Of a DNA stretch of 64,000 bases, positions 25,501 to 39,015 are shown piece by piece. The notes beneath the pieces are model-generated. The model was not told the origin of the DNA, ran no database searches, and worked only from the letters and a program-made list of their open reading frames with translations. The stretch's first letter is position 1, and each line of letters opens with the position of its first letter. This stretch comes from Toxotes chatareus (lineage: Eukaryota > Chordata > Actinopteri > Toxotidae). Where the stretch lies: positions 30,155,577-30,219,576 of the forward strand of contig CM028884.1 in the NCBI GenBank assembly GCA_016801885.1. Reading direction: 5' to 3'. A program made the translations under genes and the position numbers.

Positions 25501-28500
25501 ACCTTTGATATGTGCTATACTTCACTTATAGAAGGCTACATAAGAGAGACAAAAACTGATTAGAGTTTGTTTTCAAATACTCGGTAATAAAGGAAGCTCA
25601 GAGGGATTGGAAAAAAATATGACAGAACCCAACAGTTAGAGAGACAGCAAATGGGGTTTTACTCCGAGAAGATATGGAGTTTAAGTGCCATCCATCCTAA
25701 CAAGAAGAAAAAAAAATCCAATTTGACAATAAGATGAAAGTGGCCAGTAATCCTTCAGCAGAGGCACCAAACTATTTCCATCCATATTTAAGAAAGATAT
25801 GAGATGCTGGCAGTAAACAAGGTTTCTATTCTGTCTCAGTGCCATGAAGATGATGAACCTCAGCAGGGAATGAATGGAGATGGGGAGCAGACAAACAGAA
25901 TGGCTCCTTTTTTACTGTAATGAACCTCAGTGCCGAAGACATATGTAAGGAAACTCGGATGATTTGGAAGGTCATATCTGCATTCAGTTTTACACATTCA
26001 GCAGATGCGCTGAGCTCAAGTGGCGAACAGCTATTTTGCGCCAATATAGCTTTCAATGAGGGTTCATTTGGAACAAGGTTCCAGGGCAATTTGCTTGTGA
26101 CAGAGGCAATCAATCTGGAAGAAATTCAGTGATGGAGCTATTTATGCTGGTATCGATTAAGATGCCGAGGTGAAGCAGGCCAACGCTTTTGCATGGTAAG
26201 GGAAAAAAAAAGGGGTGGGGGGGGGCAGAAGAGCCTGCCAGGGAGAGCAGTAAGCATAGACCTTTTATGACCACACAGCAGTGGCAGTAGTGGGTCAGTA
26301 GTGGCTTGATCGAAATGAAGGCTGGCTGCTGGCTGCTCAAAGCGTCTGGCTCTAACTGAGCATGATAGTGATGGACCCATGTGTTTGGGGCATTTGACAT
26401 TAAAATTACATGGTGGGATAAGACAATTTAATAAAACAACGATTTTAGTGACAGTTCAACATTTTGTAAAAAAGCACTTGTTGACTTTCTTCTTAAGAGG
26501 TAGATGCCACACTTATGTCCATCCAGTGCAAAGCCACAGCCTATAACCGGTTAGCTTAGCTGGAAATAGGGGGAAACAGCTACCCTGCCTCTGCCAACGG
26601 GCCAAGTCAAAGTTTTGCACAGATTAAACAAGGGAAATGTATTAATTAGTGATCCTTTGAGTTGCTAATCAGATGTTTTTGTTTTTACCTTTGAGCCTCA
26701 GAGCAAGGCTAGCTGTTTAAGTTAAGAGAAGCTGCAACACCCAGATAGTTACAGACAAGAGTTGTATCAGTGTTCTCATCTCAAAGAAAATATTTGGCAA
26801 CAACCACACAATTTCTTTGGTAAAGAAACTTTGTGAATTAAAGCAACTTTAACGCAATCAACTAGAAATTTTTGATAGATTTCTTTAAAGACATGGAATA
26901 AAAAAGACCAAGAAAAACCCAAACTCAATATAACTTTGAACCTAAAAAATAAACCACTGTGAAAGTAAGAAAAAAAAAAAACAAACAAACAAAAAAAAAA
27001 AAAACCCAACAACAAACCCTAGCTTTATGGATTTAATTCAACGCTCCAATTCATGAAAATTCAGCGGCTGCTCCTGTTTCAATAACCCTTTGTGGAAATC
27101 CCCATAAGAAAACACAGCACAATGTTTATACAGTTCATCACAGTTTATCATTATTTATACAGCAAAATGGTAGGAGCATGCTGAATATAAATTTTAGGGG
27201 GGAAAAAAGTGTATTTGATCCAAGGAGAATTATGTGTGCCTCTCACAGGAGCTAAAACCTTTTTATGAACAAATTAATTCAGTTTATATTTTTTATGAAA
27301 TGATGAATCAAAAGACTGACAACTATTGATTGTGGTTTGATGATATTTGCAGACGATTCAGCCATGACAAAATAATGCGACAATACCTCATCATAATTAA
27401 TGTCCCTTGAAAAATAACACCGGCACATCTCAGCGGCCTAGAGTAAATATTTGCTCAATATTTGCTTTGTTTATGCTGTTGCTGCTAAACTAGACCTGAA
27501 TTCATGTTCACTGCTCTGAATTATTAAAAATTCCACACCAAAGGGTAGTGACAAGTACCTGTTCAATAATACTCATGTGGGTACCGAAGCACACTAATGG
27601 CAGACTTAAATAATGAGAGCCATTCTCATATATTACTGATCCAAACCCACGCTGCTGTCCTTTGTGGACCGTCACACTGAGTTCTTTTAGTTTCACTCTA
27701 ATGCAATAAAGGCTTGATACTTGAAGAAGTGAAGCATGATATGCATGTTTAGATATTTAGTCACACAAACATCAAATACTGTACAGCAGGGGTTAGTTGT
27801 TTGACCACAGACCAGTGTTTTTTTTTTGTTTTTTTTTTGCTGTTGTTTTCTTGAGGCAGTGCTGAAACAGTCCTTTATTTTGTCTGTTCTTTTATTTCCT
27901 TTAACAATAATACAGACTTACAAATCTGTTTGCCTTTTCCTTCCATGCACTAACTCTTCTGTCAACTTAGATCCATTCGCCATCACCTGCCCTCCCCCAC
28001 CCACCCACCCACCCACTCACACACGCGCCCCCCGCCCCCCATTAGCTTTGTAAAATAAACACTGGCCACTCTCATTCACCTTTTACCAGATTGTCAATTG
28101 TGTTGAAGCAACAGCTTTCCAGTCATGTTTTCTGCATACTGATATGCATGTGTTAACAATGGGCATGTAATTTACAGACAAAAATCTTAAAACTTAATTT
28201 CAGTCGGACTTTAACATGAAGACATGCTAGCGCTATCGTACTGTAGGGTAGTTATCTTACTGACTCTCTACTTTTTTTTTTTTTTTTTTGAAAAGCTCCA
28301 ACTATAACCAGACCTCATCAGAAGGGATCCCTTAGTATGTAAAGACAAAAGTCTTCCCATTTCTACTTATGTACATTTAGCTGTTTCTCAGGTGTTTCTC
28401 AAAACAAGTAGCATCTCTGACTACTGTAAAATATTTCTATGTGGGGAAATAAAATGGCAGAGGAAGGAAGCAATGTACCCCACAGCTAACATTTCCAACG

Positions 28501-31500
28501 TGTAAAAATCTAGTTTTGTCGGATACTGAAATGTGAGTTTTAACTGAGATTACGATACTTACCTGGAGGTATGTAGGAGCAGGTGCCTGAGGAGCTGACC
28601 ACAATGTTGGTGTGGACTGTAGCATCGAATCTTTCATCTGCACTGTGGACAACACGGAGCTACATCAGTATTTACTGCAGAGATATCTGTAACCAAAGCA
28701 CATCTTCAGTGGAAAACACATTCATATACTGATATAACCTTCACAAGGACCTATCAATTAGAAGGATGCAACTTAAGTTTGAATGAGCCACAAACAGCGA
28801 GGGATAAAGATGTAGATGGATAAATACAAATATTTCTCTAACTCATTATTGCAGCAGGTACACACAGCACATGAGGAGTCACAACTGATGCAACGTTTCC
28901 CTGGAGATGGTTATTCAGTGGTTACCCTCATTCTCCCCTGCTACCCACGATTCACTGCCTCTAAATGAACTCCCCAGAGGTTGAGGCAGGGTTGAGCTGG
29001 AGTTCAAAGAGTTGCGTAAAAGAAGAAAAGAATAAAAAGAAACTGAACTTGCTGCAGCAACTAATTCAAAGAGTCTCAGATCAAGGCTTTACTCAGTGGG
29101 ACAATGACAAATGAAGTACAATGCTTTTCCCCCTCATTAGCTGATGGGAGAGTAGAGTAGCCTCTAATGTGATTTGTTCAGATATTTCTTTTAAAGATTG
29201 ATTAATAGTGATCTCTTCAGCAATTTCCATGAGGTACATATAATAAAATGCTTTCTCCCATCTTTCTTATACAAGTTTACTCCTTTGTCTAAATGATTTA
29301 TTGCTCTAAAGAGCTCTTTTAGACTGCACCGCATATATTTAAATTGCAGAGCACCACTAACCTTGAAGGGTTATGTTCCTGTCTGAGAAGCATACCCAGG
29401 AGGACGAGCCGCAGCAGTGCAACACTGCTTAATTTAACATTTCTTATTAACATTGTACTGCTGCTCAAATTTAACAAAGATACATTCACTTTATGCATAT
29501 TGATCTTTTAAGCTTGTACCGGATGCAAATGCTTAGTTTTGAAAGCAAGATATAAAAACATAAGTTTTTTTGTTCCAAACTAAATAAGATTTAAGTTTGT
29601 CATATTGGGCCCATTGGTAGGTGAGACAAATGATCAGAACACAATAAATATAATTTCTTTAAAAATAATTTGCTTTTGGATGTTTGTTGTAACATTTGTG
29701 TTGGTTTGGCAAACTACAGTAGTCAACATTTCCAGTCCATTGTGACTTCAGGTGAATCACAGAAGTACTGAACAACCAACAATTTTTGGTTACCCTCTTG
29801 TCTTCACAAATGTGTGACAAGCCAAAAATGGTTTTAGGACAACTTTGATGAAAAGTTTGGATCCACTTCAAATGTTGACTACTGTATATAAAAACACATT
29901 TTCATTTTCTAAACCTGAGGGGTTTTTTTTTTTTTGGTTTTTTTTTTTTATTTTAAACTTTGTACACAAGGTTTGATCAAACACGTGTTTCATGTCAGAG
30001 GGTGGCCGAGAAACCCGGTATAAACAATGAGTTGCAGCAGTCTGGAGCAGTTCCCCATTCAATTTTATTTATATTTTTATTTTATAAAATATATATTTTA
30101 TAAAAATGAGAATCTTGCTCAGAAACTCCAATGTAAAAATTCACATTGGGCAACCAGAAAGAGAAAAGTAAGCAAAAAAAGAAAGAATAATACCAAAAAG
30201 AACTCACTTCTCAAAAGAATCAAAGTAATACACAACAAAAGAATTCACTCTAACTGCCTTCCTGGCTATACCCCTAAAACTCGGGCCCACGGCAGGAGCT
30301 ACGTTCTGGAGCTGTGTTTGGGAGCTGTGCTTCTCTTCTCTCAAGCCCCCCGACCACCACAGCCTCCTCACTTTTATACTGGTGGACTGTACCTTTCCAG
30401 TTAATCAAAATCAATTATGTCCTCCATCACACTTACAGTAATTGCAATATCAAATAACACATTGTCGCATAGAAGTTCAGTTAAACTTACGTTAGAAACA
30501 CATATTTCTTTATAAACAGGATACTTATACTGGTTATTTCAGCACAAAAGACAAAACACCCCTCCCACTCTACCACACTTGGTTTCTTCCCCTGTGAACC
30601 CCGTATTTAACCAACTGGAATGCTCCAGCTCAGGTTTGGCTGTTCCTGGTCTAACAGAGGAAGAAGCGCAACAAAGGAGACAGGTGAACACAATCCACAA
30701 TCACAATGCCTCTTCTCTTCTTCACCTCCTCATCCAAATGTCCACACCACACAAATCACCAACATTTCACACCAGGATTGACATTCTGATAAAGTGAGAA
30801 GTGAGAGAATGTGTAGTGCATGTGCTTTACAAAAGGGCACGGGGTCTCCCCGTGACACACGTGTTTCATGTCAGATTCAGAAAACTCTCCTAACAGCTCA
30901 AATGTCATAAATTGCTTGTTTCAACTTGATGAATGTCACCAGCTCATGAGGCAGGTTCACATCTATGCGATATGATCATTAGCAACATCAACACCCCCTA
31001 AACTCCCTTATATAGATGCACCTGCCACATTCCACTTGTGGGCAAATTTCATTCATAAAAATGTCACTTAAGTGCAGAAGAGGAAATTTACACCACAGCG
31101 CTTCAACTCCAACTGTAAGAAATCAGCAGATGAAAACATAACACATTTAGCAGTATTAATAAAAAAAAAAAAAAAAAAAAAAAAAAGTGAAATTAAAGAC
31201 CAAAAACACAAACGTAAAGCAAAGCAGTCCTTAAAAATGGGAGTTGCTCAAGGAGAATTTCATAATTCATTCACAAAGCATTAAATTAACAAGTAACAAG
31301 TTTTCTACAGTTATCTTTACACAATGTTTTTCTTAATTACACATTTTTAAATAAAGTCAGATCTGTGATGTCTAATTTATCCCAGTCAGTGTCACTGTAC
31401 CAATCTCATTTCTGACTCTAGAAACACAAAAATCCAAAAGGCATCATCTCTCCAAGACACCCCCCCCCCCCCATTACATTGTGCAGAGGACAAAGCATGC

Positions 31501-34500
31501 ATAGTGAGTCTGACACCATGCATATCCAATTACAGTGCAGCAACTGTGCTTACAATGTCTACCTGTTATAGAGCAGAATGTCTGGCTTCCAAATGAGATG
31601 GTCAGGAAATCTCACATTGGTCACACCTGGATAGTCCGATTCATTCCACTGGAGGTAATAATCGTTCCAGTTCTGTGGGATACAGGAACATAACATACTT
31701 TTCATATTTCATATATCTTCTACATATCCTTTAAACCTGTATGCAGCTCTGAGTCACCACTTTAGTTAGGCTTGTGTGAAAGCTCAAGCTGGGACAGTTT
31801 TTATGGGTAACATCAAATGGTAACATGCTACAAACATTGAGTTCTACATACACACACATAAACGCACACACAACTGTTGACCAGCTGACTTCATAGCACT
31901 TGGACCTAAAACCAAACGGTCATCAAACAAGACCAAGAGTCCATAGCCACACCAGCCAGGAACATGAGGGGAGAGAGGACCCAAATGCAAAAACCCCAAG
32001 ATGGACAGATGAGTGAATAATAGTCCTTCATTTAAAAAATTAAAATCACTGGTATAAAGTCCAGGAAATAAAGGGACAGAAAACAAAACTAAAACAAGAA
32101 GTACTTAACCATCACACACAAAGGAGAATACTTCAGGAACACATAGTCCAAACCTCAAAGCCCTTACTTGTGGATGAACAAGACACAGGAAACCCAAAAG
32201 AATACAGAAGACAAACCCAGGTTTAGGTAAGACAGAGGCACAAAAACAGGTATGGACACAGCCAAACTGAAAAAGGAACAGGGGGAGCAACAAGACTTAA
32301 ATACACATGGGTTATGGGCAACAGGTGAAACCAATTAGGACGGGGCAAACAATCAAAAAAGGAGGGAAAGCGGACAAAGACAGGACGTAGAACAAGACCA
32401 GATACACTAGGGACAAGACTTCAAAAATAAAACAGGAAATACACAACCAAAACTAAAGAAACACAAAACAAGAGTAACTTGACTACAGAAACACAACTGG
32501 AACTACTAACAGAACTAAAGAAACTAAACAAGTCCAAAAGGGGGCTGTAAAGAGATTAACAAAAGTTCAGTAGTTCAAAATGTTCACAAAAGGTTAAAAA
32601 ACAAACCAAAGGAGTTTCAGAAAACAGTCCCCTAAGGGGGCCATTAGTTTTGAACATATTTGGTCATAAAGAAAAATAGACAAACAAAAAAATGATCTGA
32701 TGATGGGACTAGAGGAAAAGTCACCAAAGACATTAAAAGGTCATGAAAATCCATCCAGTAATTGCTGAAACTTCACCGAGAACCAAAAATTTCAACCTGC
32801 AGGTGGTGCTAGAGGAGAAATTCAAGAGATCATCATAGCCAGTAGGATACATCATCTGGGGGACCATAAATGTCTGTTTAAGGCCATGTGAAGCTGTTGT
32901 TCATAATGAGGTCTAGAGGTGTGCTTGGTTCCTTTCACAGGGCTGAGCTTAGAGCTGAAAAGCCAAGATGGCAACAAAATGGAAAGGGACAAAACATCAC
33001 AAAGAATAACGACTCCAGTGTCACAGAGAACCATGACCCATTTAGTCAGAACACACTGTGAGTGACATGTTTTTCCTAGGGTGCTCATAATAGTTGTTAC
33101 TGAGAGCGAAAGAGAAACTTCACAATTCCTGTGAATCAAAGCATGCTTAGAAAGCTGAATCTTTCACCATATCTGACCTCTTTGAAAAACAGGCACCAAA
33201 CCTGTCCAGGTCAAATGTGTGCATATGACATCTCTGGCTGATTTTCCAGCTCAGATTAGCCAAATGGTACAGCTGGGCGATCTGATCTGGCTAACACATA
33301 ATATCTTGACTTTATAGGCCTTTATTGATGAAATTCCTTTTTCCTTAATTAATTTTTAATTTCTTCAAACCATCACGGTATTCAAATAATGGCTGTGGTC
33401 GCCAGCAGAAATATAAAGGTCAGTCACTATCAAAAGCTCAGTGGGGGAGGGTGCAATCACTTGTATAGCTCACATGGTAAATTCAGAATGAATTTCCACA
33501 GACATACCTACCAACTTGCTACTGCTTTTAAAAGAAATACTGATTTCATTCACTGATTCAAGTTTTCTTTCAATTGCTTTTGAGGAAATGTGTTTATTTT
33601 CTTTCTTGCTGAGAATAAGATGAGAAGATTAACATATATTGGTCTGTTAAATATGAAGCTGCAGTCAGTCAGCTTAGGTTGATGCAGTCTGGCCACACAA
33701 CATTTCATCAGGGGGCAGGCTGTGAGACGTAAATCTACCTTGGACAGAAAACGTTGGCGCAGCTGGTATATGGCGATATAGAGTCCTACCCGAGCAGGAT
33801 TTAGATCCAGTGTGCCTGCTGGCTGTATTCATGGGTGATGTGTGTTTCAGTATTGATCAGTTACCTGTCATTTATTTATCACCTATAGTTCTTATGGTCC
33901 TCAGTCAAGTCTAGGTAATTATTGGGATATATGATTTGCTGCCCTTTGTGAATGTGTACAGTGTCTTTATCCGTCTATCCGTCATATACAGTGCTCAGTG
34001 CAATAAATACTGGCACTTGTTTTGTGATTTGTTTAATGCTGTTGTATCAACTAACTAACTAAAATGCTCCACAGTAATCTCTCATTGCAGTCAACTACCC
34101 AACTCTCCTTAACAAAGTACGTGTATGATGTCTGAAACTAAAACTAGTGTCACTCAATTATTCATGTCATTATTTTCTAAATGCTACAGCTGTCAGTGCA
34201 TTTATACTATCTTAATTCCAACACTATCCTGAGGCAGTAAAACATCTTATAATTACTACTCTCTGGCAGAGATGATTGAGTGAACAATCTTACAAAGCCA
34301 TCTTCAACATTTCAGAGTGTCCTTCAGAGATGAATGCTTCTCCAGGACATTTTGACTTTCTTTCCTGGAGTCCACACAAGTAGACTGAGTCAAGGAATGC
34401 TAAATCGACACTAACAGACAGTAGATATTGTGGATGCTGTCTGCGCTATCTTGTGTTTGAGAGCCGAAGTCGATTTTGCAGGTTGTGGGGTGAGAGAGAC

Positions 34501-37500
34501 TGCTGCTGTGATTCCACGTGGTGATTTAAAACAGACCAAACAGCGCTGATACAGCATGCTGGCGGTGCAGCAGCGAGGAAGCTAGTGTCACACAATGGAC
34601 AGGCTGCGATAAAACATCTGTGTCCATACACTTCATCTCACTACATGGAGCAGAAAGGGGCGTATTGCTCCTGTGGAAGATGAAAGGGAAATGATTGGGT
34701 ACAAGTTGATGTGATAAACAAGATTTTAAGACAACTACGCTACATTTCAACATACTATATTAGTAGTTAGTTACATTTTTGTAATTAAATGCACACACAA
34801 AATACCATGCTGAAGGCTAAAGTTAATGGTAAAGAGAGTTAAATGAGGGCTTCAGCATCAAATGGACAGATTTATTATACAAAATATAGTAATATGCAGT
34901 TGAGCAGATCAGTTTTTCTGTGATTTCACATACAATACAGAGAGTCTTACCAGTCGTAGCCAAATGTTGGTTGTTAAAACCTGGTTCTTCTCATCCTGTT
35001 AGAAAAATTATATATATATTAATATTATTGTTTTATTGAATATATTTATATTTGATAGATATTTAAGAATATTATTAATTTTCATTAAGGAGGAATCGTG
35101 CCACTCAAAAACTTTAAACATCCACAGTAGTTTCACCTCTTAGCGCTGTGGTAACAGAAGCCCAAGGCAAGCAAGTGTAAAAACAGAACAAACGATGATA
35201 ATCGGGGGACTTCCATAAAGAGGAGCTTGTTCTATCTCTCAGATTCTTTAATCAGTTGTGCTAAAGCTTTCTCCATGAATTACCCTTTGAATTTGTGACT
35301 TAAAGTGTTTCAAACTCAAATGTAAATGATCCAAAACATAAAAAAATAAAAAGTTAGTTACTATTGACTGAGTACTGGAAAAAAAAGAATATTCTTACAC
35401 ACACGAATTGGTTTTAGCTGTGAAGGGAAAAGATACTTACATTATTTATATTAACTGATGATAACTACAACCAAAACAGGATACATGCATACGTGGAGAG
35501 CCATTATTTACATACCACGTCCATGATCTGCATGAGGCTTAAGCCGAAGTCAATAGTGAGTTTTTGAGAGTCATTTAAGACTGGTCTCTCCAGAGGGTTG
35601 TAGTCAGCCATCAGATCCCTGTACAGTCTGCGCTGGTTTGGCCCCTGGTGAGAAACTAAACAAGAGAGAGGAGCTTGGATGGTAAATACAGTTTCATAAT
35701 CAGTTCAGAAAAAAAAATCCATATCCAAACTTCAATTTACACAGCCACCCTACAGCACAAACATTTTTCCTTCTATAAACTGAACTTGATGAGCGACCGA
35801 GACTGCATCACAGTTCAGTGTCTGTCTTACAAGGCTAAGAGGATTTCTCTTTCAAGAATTAACAAAAGCACTTTGTTTGCAAAAAACAAATAAAGAGTAA
35901 ATGCATGAAGTGACAGACACACAACAGAAAATCTTTGTCTGAAATTTGGTGCTGAGCAGATAGTGTACAATGTGTTCCTAGAGCTTTTCTGTTGAAAATA
36001 GCTGCCTGCTGCAACCAAAAACTACACTGAGGAGAGCCACAAGAGTTAAGTTTTAATCCATAAAACCAAAACAATGAGCTGCAAGATGCTAAAATGCTCT
36101 GTGAAGCTGAGGAGAGCTTCAGCTGTGAAGCGCTGGGTGATGTGATCAATGTGATCATCACTACAAACGACACCTTTCACATATCTGTAGTCATAAATTA
36201 TGGTTAATATAAAAAAATACGATGAGACTCTCCCTCTATGTGGGCCTCTCTTCACATCTCCTACCTCCCACATCACCCATTCTTTGCCTGAGTTTCTGGT
36301 TAACCATTTTGTCATTTTTCTTATTAGTGATCTGTTCCCTCTTTCTCTGCATTGTTCATCTTGCAGGTTTCACCTTACAGCAGGTGACTCTCCTGCAAAG
36401 ACCTGCTGAGATCCACCCTTGCTCTGAGCCATGCAGACTCTACAGCCTGAGTATGTGCCTTTAAAATAATTTTGCATTTCATTTAAAGGCTGGCAAACAA
36501 ATTCAAACCCTGGACTGGGTTCATCTCACTGTGCAATCTCAAATCAGACCTGCCCCTCATTTTAACACACTCTCGTCTCCCCTCTAGAGTTATGGAGCGT
36601 TGTTGGCAGCATGTATTCACTTCACTAATGGCCATAGCCCAATTATACTAAACCACCTATGAGAAGCACATTATCTCGATGATTTGGCAGCAAGCTCGTT
36701 GTCTGTGGGCATCACCCCCTTCCTCTGCCCTCTGTCACATCCGTTTTTTTTTTTTTCATAAAAATGACTGAAAGATTAGATACAAGCATATCTTTGTCCG
36801 TGTCTGAATCCCATGTGGATCTGCCCCGTCCCAGCTCCACCATAATCAAATTTCACTGTGAGGATTAGCAAGATGACATCAATGTGCATAATTGTCTCAA
36901 GACATTTCTGCAGTACATCTCAGTAGTACATTACTGTCCATCAGACCACATGACATGACACATTTCTGACATGTTGCCAGCATGTTGCTTAAAGCGAGAT
37001 GGGAGCCATAAAAGAGAGAAGCAAAGCCTTTCTACCTCTTAATCAAATTAAACTGCTCTAATAATGTCAGAGAGACGGACAAGGGCTTTAAGTACCCCTG
37101 ACATATGTTCAGACCGTGATGTTCAGATGTGTATTTATGTGCACAGGCTAACATGACTTCTCTCCATCTGCCTCTCTATACTACGCTCTTGGGGAAGCCT
37201 CAATTAACAAGTGCAGACCGAAGAGCCTGAAGTCGGTGATTACCTCAAACAAAATATTAAAAAATTCAGAACACATGAGTAGAACTGATGAGACGTAGCA
37301 TGTCTTCAAGGTTTCATGAACTAGTTACCATTTTAAAATCAGTGTTTTTTAAGCGTGCATAGCTAGCGTGCTTCTTGACCAAGAACAGAACCGGCAGGGT
37401 TCGTAATTCATACTTAAAAATGGAAATATGTTGCAACATGGTGTGAAAGGAACAAAGAGAACACTGTTAAGCTGGTTGTAAGACAGTTGCTCAGTTGTGT

Positions 37501-38883
37501 GTTTCAGTGAAGGTCTTGACATGGAGAAAATGGTTTGACACTTCCGGTGCTTTCCATCTGTCTCTCAGTCTCTTTGTGTCAATCTATCTTAACACAAACA
37601 CCAAGCTGTGATCACAGTCACAAGTACAAACAGCACAAATACAGGTTAATGTCATGTTGCTTTCTTCATTTCCATCCACAAAAAAAAACGTCTGCAAGTC
37701 TCCACCTCACGTAGAATCAGTCAAATATAAATATATCGTTAATATGCTTAACTTGAGAATTGCTTTTAGTTAATATGAGAGAAAAAGCTATCTGACCATG
37801 CTGCCAGGTGACCTGAAATTTTTTACCTGCCGACATTTACTCTGTATTTGGCAAGTGGCAGGTGCTAATGTTCATATGAACATGAAACCTATGATGTCAT
37901 ATGTATTGCAATCATTACTGGCAGCTGCAAATAGGACCTTGTTTTTCATTCTGCACATATAAAAGCATATTTCATAATAACAGGGGCAGAGTGGGAATAA
38001 AAATCAACCTGGGAGTTTTGACTTGGACTGACCCACTAAAACCCATCTGGAGACACATGGACTCATACAGCCTAAGTCAGACTTTTCAGACTTTACGCTG
38101 GTTGCGATGATTTGTGGAGCAACACATGGAACAGAATCACCTACATGTGAATTATATTCATATAATGTTTTTATTGTGATAATCTATTTCTTTACATATT
38201 TCATGTTCAGATTCTCTGATGGTTTTATGGCTGTAGTTTGTGAAGAAAAAAACAAATCAGAAACACAGTCCACACCTACACACAACTAGTCTCAAATATG
38301 ACCATAAAACTGAATCTGCACACTAACAATTATCAGTAAAAGCTCAACACTGATAACCCAGGTAGCTGTTTTGTTTATTTTACTGCTGTCCAGTTTGCAT
38401 TGTATTTCTCTCTCTTTTTTTTAACTTCTCCACTTTCAACAACTAGAAGTTAGTAATCTATAGAGAGTGTAAGAGTTCAAACTGGACAATGCAGACATAT
38501 AGTGGCTTTTCTTTCTCCATGGGATCTTTCTGCAATAAAATCCTGCAGGTCTGAGCTAATCACTCGGACTTTAATGTGTGTTTTAATTAGAAAATTAGAA
38601 CTTTCGATGTAAACCAGAGCAGAAAACGCAGCTATACAACATTATCCCGCTAAATAAACTCAGACTAGCGTCCTGTTGTCTCCACTGGCCAAGCATCCAT
38701 TACATACGAAGCAGCTTTCAAGTTAGAGAAAACACGTCTCCTGTAATTCCACTTAGGAGGCTTGCAAAACTCAATTCAGAGCGAAGCAGGTAGATTAACA
38801 CACACATTACAGGCAACTGACCGCCTACCTTTCACTGTGCAGCCGGACACTGCAACGAAAAGCAGAAAATGTAGTAAGTCCAT
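19550..38883 (-). CDS. chrna7: Neuronal nicotinic acetylcholine receptor subunit alpha-7, complete, 10 exons
   Basis: Exons (high to low): 38883-38829, 35655-35516, 34995-34951, 31672-31563, 28642-28563, 25475-25308, 25187-24993, 21151-21065, 20643-20534, 20092-19550. The sum is 1533 bp, 510 aa (human 502 aa), with exon sizes like mammalian CHRNA7. A signal peptide begins MDLLHFLLFVAV. The extracellular domain has the WKPDILLYN loop, the Cys-loop (Cys150-Cys164), GSWTYGGWSLDL, and vicinal Cys212-Cys213 in YECCEEPYPD, marking an alpha subunit. M1-M3 follow, with Glu260 at -1' and Leu270 at 9'; then a long cytoplasmic loop and M4 ending SAPNFVEAISKDFFT. The family forms homopentameric, calcium-permeable cation channels gated by acetylcholine at the neuronal plasma membrane. 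Oddities: Asp281 replaces the usual Glu at 20'; a conserved NSSG glycosylation site is SSSG (Ser133); the exon 7 donor is GTTAGG. Alpha-8 is less likely from the cytoplasmic loop and TPDSG-like motif. Confidence 0.96.
22997..23035. repeat. Short fragment resembling a teleost retroposon tail
   Basis: ATTCCCCCAGCTTGAGGGAT followed by TAATAAAGTAAAA resembles, from memory, the 3' ends of common fish non-LTR elements. It lies in chrna7 intron 7. The rest of any element is not recognisable. Confidence 0.35.
24951..24981. repeat. (TG)n tract next to the chrna7 exon 7 splice donor
   Basis: The tract reads as (CA)n in the chrna7 transcript and begins about 12 nt inside intron 7, whose donor (24992-24991) reads GTTAGG. 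Confidence 0.9.
26450..26720. repeat. Dispersed teleost repeat, copy 1
   Basis: Contains landmarks such as GTTCAACATTTTG, GCCACAGCCTATAACCGGTT, AGCTTAGCTGGAAATAGGGG and GAAACAGCTA, recognised from memory as a very common fish repeat. Further copies lie near 33565-33690 and 57970-58245. It sits in chrna7 intron 5. Boundaries are approximate. Confidence 0.6.
27990..28043. repeat. C-rich (CCCA)n tract; G-quadruplex-capable on the chrna7 sense strand
   Basis: On the minus strand, which is the chrna7 sense strand, 28014-27994 reads as five runs of at least three G separated by single T residues. More G runs lie at 28041-28027. It falls in chrna7 intron 5. Confidence 0.85.
29999..30856. mobile_element. 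858-bp insertion bounded by 18-bp perfect direct repeats (solo-LTR-like)
   Basis: ACACGTGTTTCATGTCAG occurs at 29981-29998 and again at 30857-30874, bracketing this segment in chrna7 intron 4. The right edge forms a GC-rich hairpin (CACGGGG-TCT-CCCCGTG). Read from the minus strand, the edges are TGTCACGGGGAGACC and CACCCTCTGACA, so TGTCA/TGACA terminal inverted repeats overlap the duplicated bases, as in LTRs. A TATAAAAG box lies inside on the minus strand near 30380. No coding capacity was recognised. A solo LTR would normally have a 4-6 bp target duplication, so 18 bp is odd; a retroposon with a long duplication is the alternative. Confidence 0.6.
31890..32600. repeat. Probable dispersed A-rich transposon-derived repeat
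   Basis: Strong A-rich strand bias, with phrases such as GGCAACAGGTGAAACCAATT and AGGACGGGGCAAACAATC that I associate from memory with high-copy fish repeats. It lies in chrna7 intron 3. No coding sequence; class and edges are uncertain. Confidence 0.45.
32650..32890. repeat. Dispersed teleost repeat fragment (CAGTAGGATACATCATCTGG type)
   Basis: The right part contains CAGTAGGATACATCATCTGG followed by GGACCATAAATGTCTGT, and the middle contains TTCAACCTGCAGGTGGTGCT. I recognise this combination as a common fish repeat. It lies in chrna7 intron 3; edges are approximate. Confidence 0.55.
33565..33690. repeat. Dispersed teleost repeat, copy 2 (partial)
   Basis: GAGGAAATGTGTTTATTTTC, TTTCTTGCTGAGAATAAGAT, GAGAAGATTAAC and GTCTGTTAAATATGAAGC match the left half of the repeat family at 26450-26720. 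It lies in chrna7 intron 3. Confidence 0.6.
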
Positions 38884-38956
38884 ACTGAACCGAGCGAGGA
38901 GTGAAAGCACGAAGACCCAGTTCAGTTCACTGCTGAACCTGAAGGGATGCGGGAAT

Positions 38957-38983
38957 GATGAGAGAGAGAGAGAGAGAGAGACT

Positions 38984-39015
<32 letters not shown>

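Noticed and set aside
30841..30856. Helitron 3' end suggested by the terminal hairpin
   Set aside because: No CTRR terminus after the hairpin, and an 18-bp target duplication is not expected for Helitrons.
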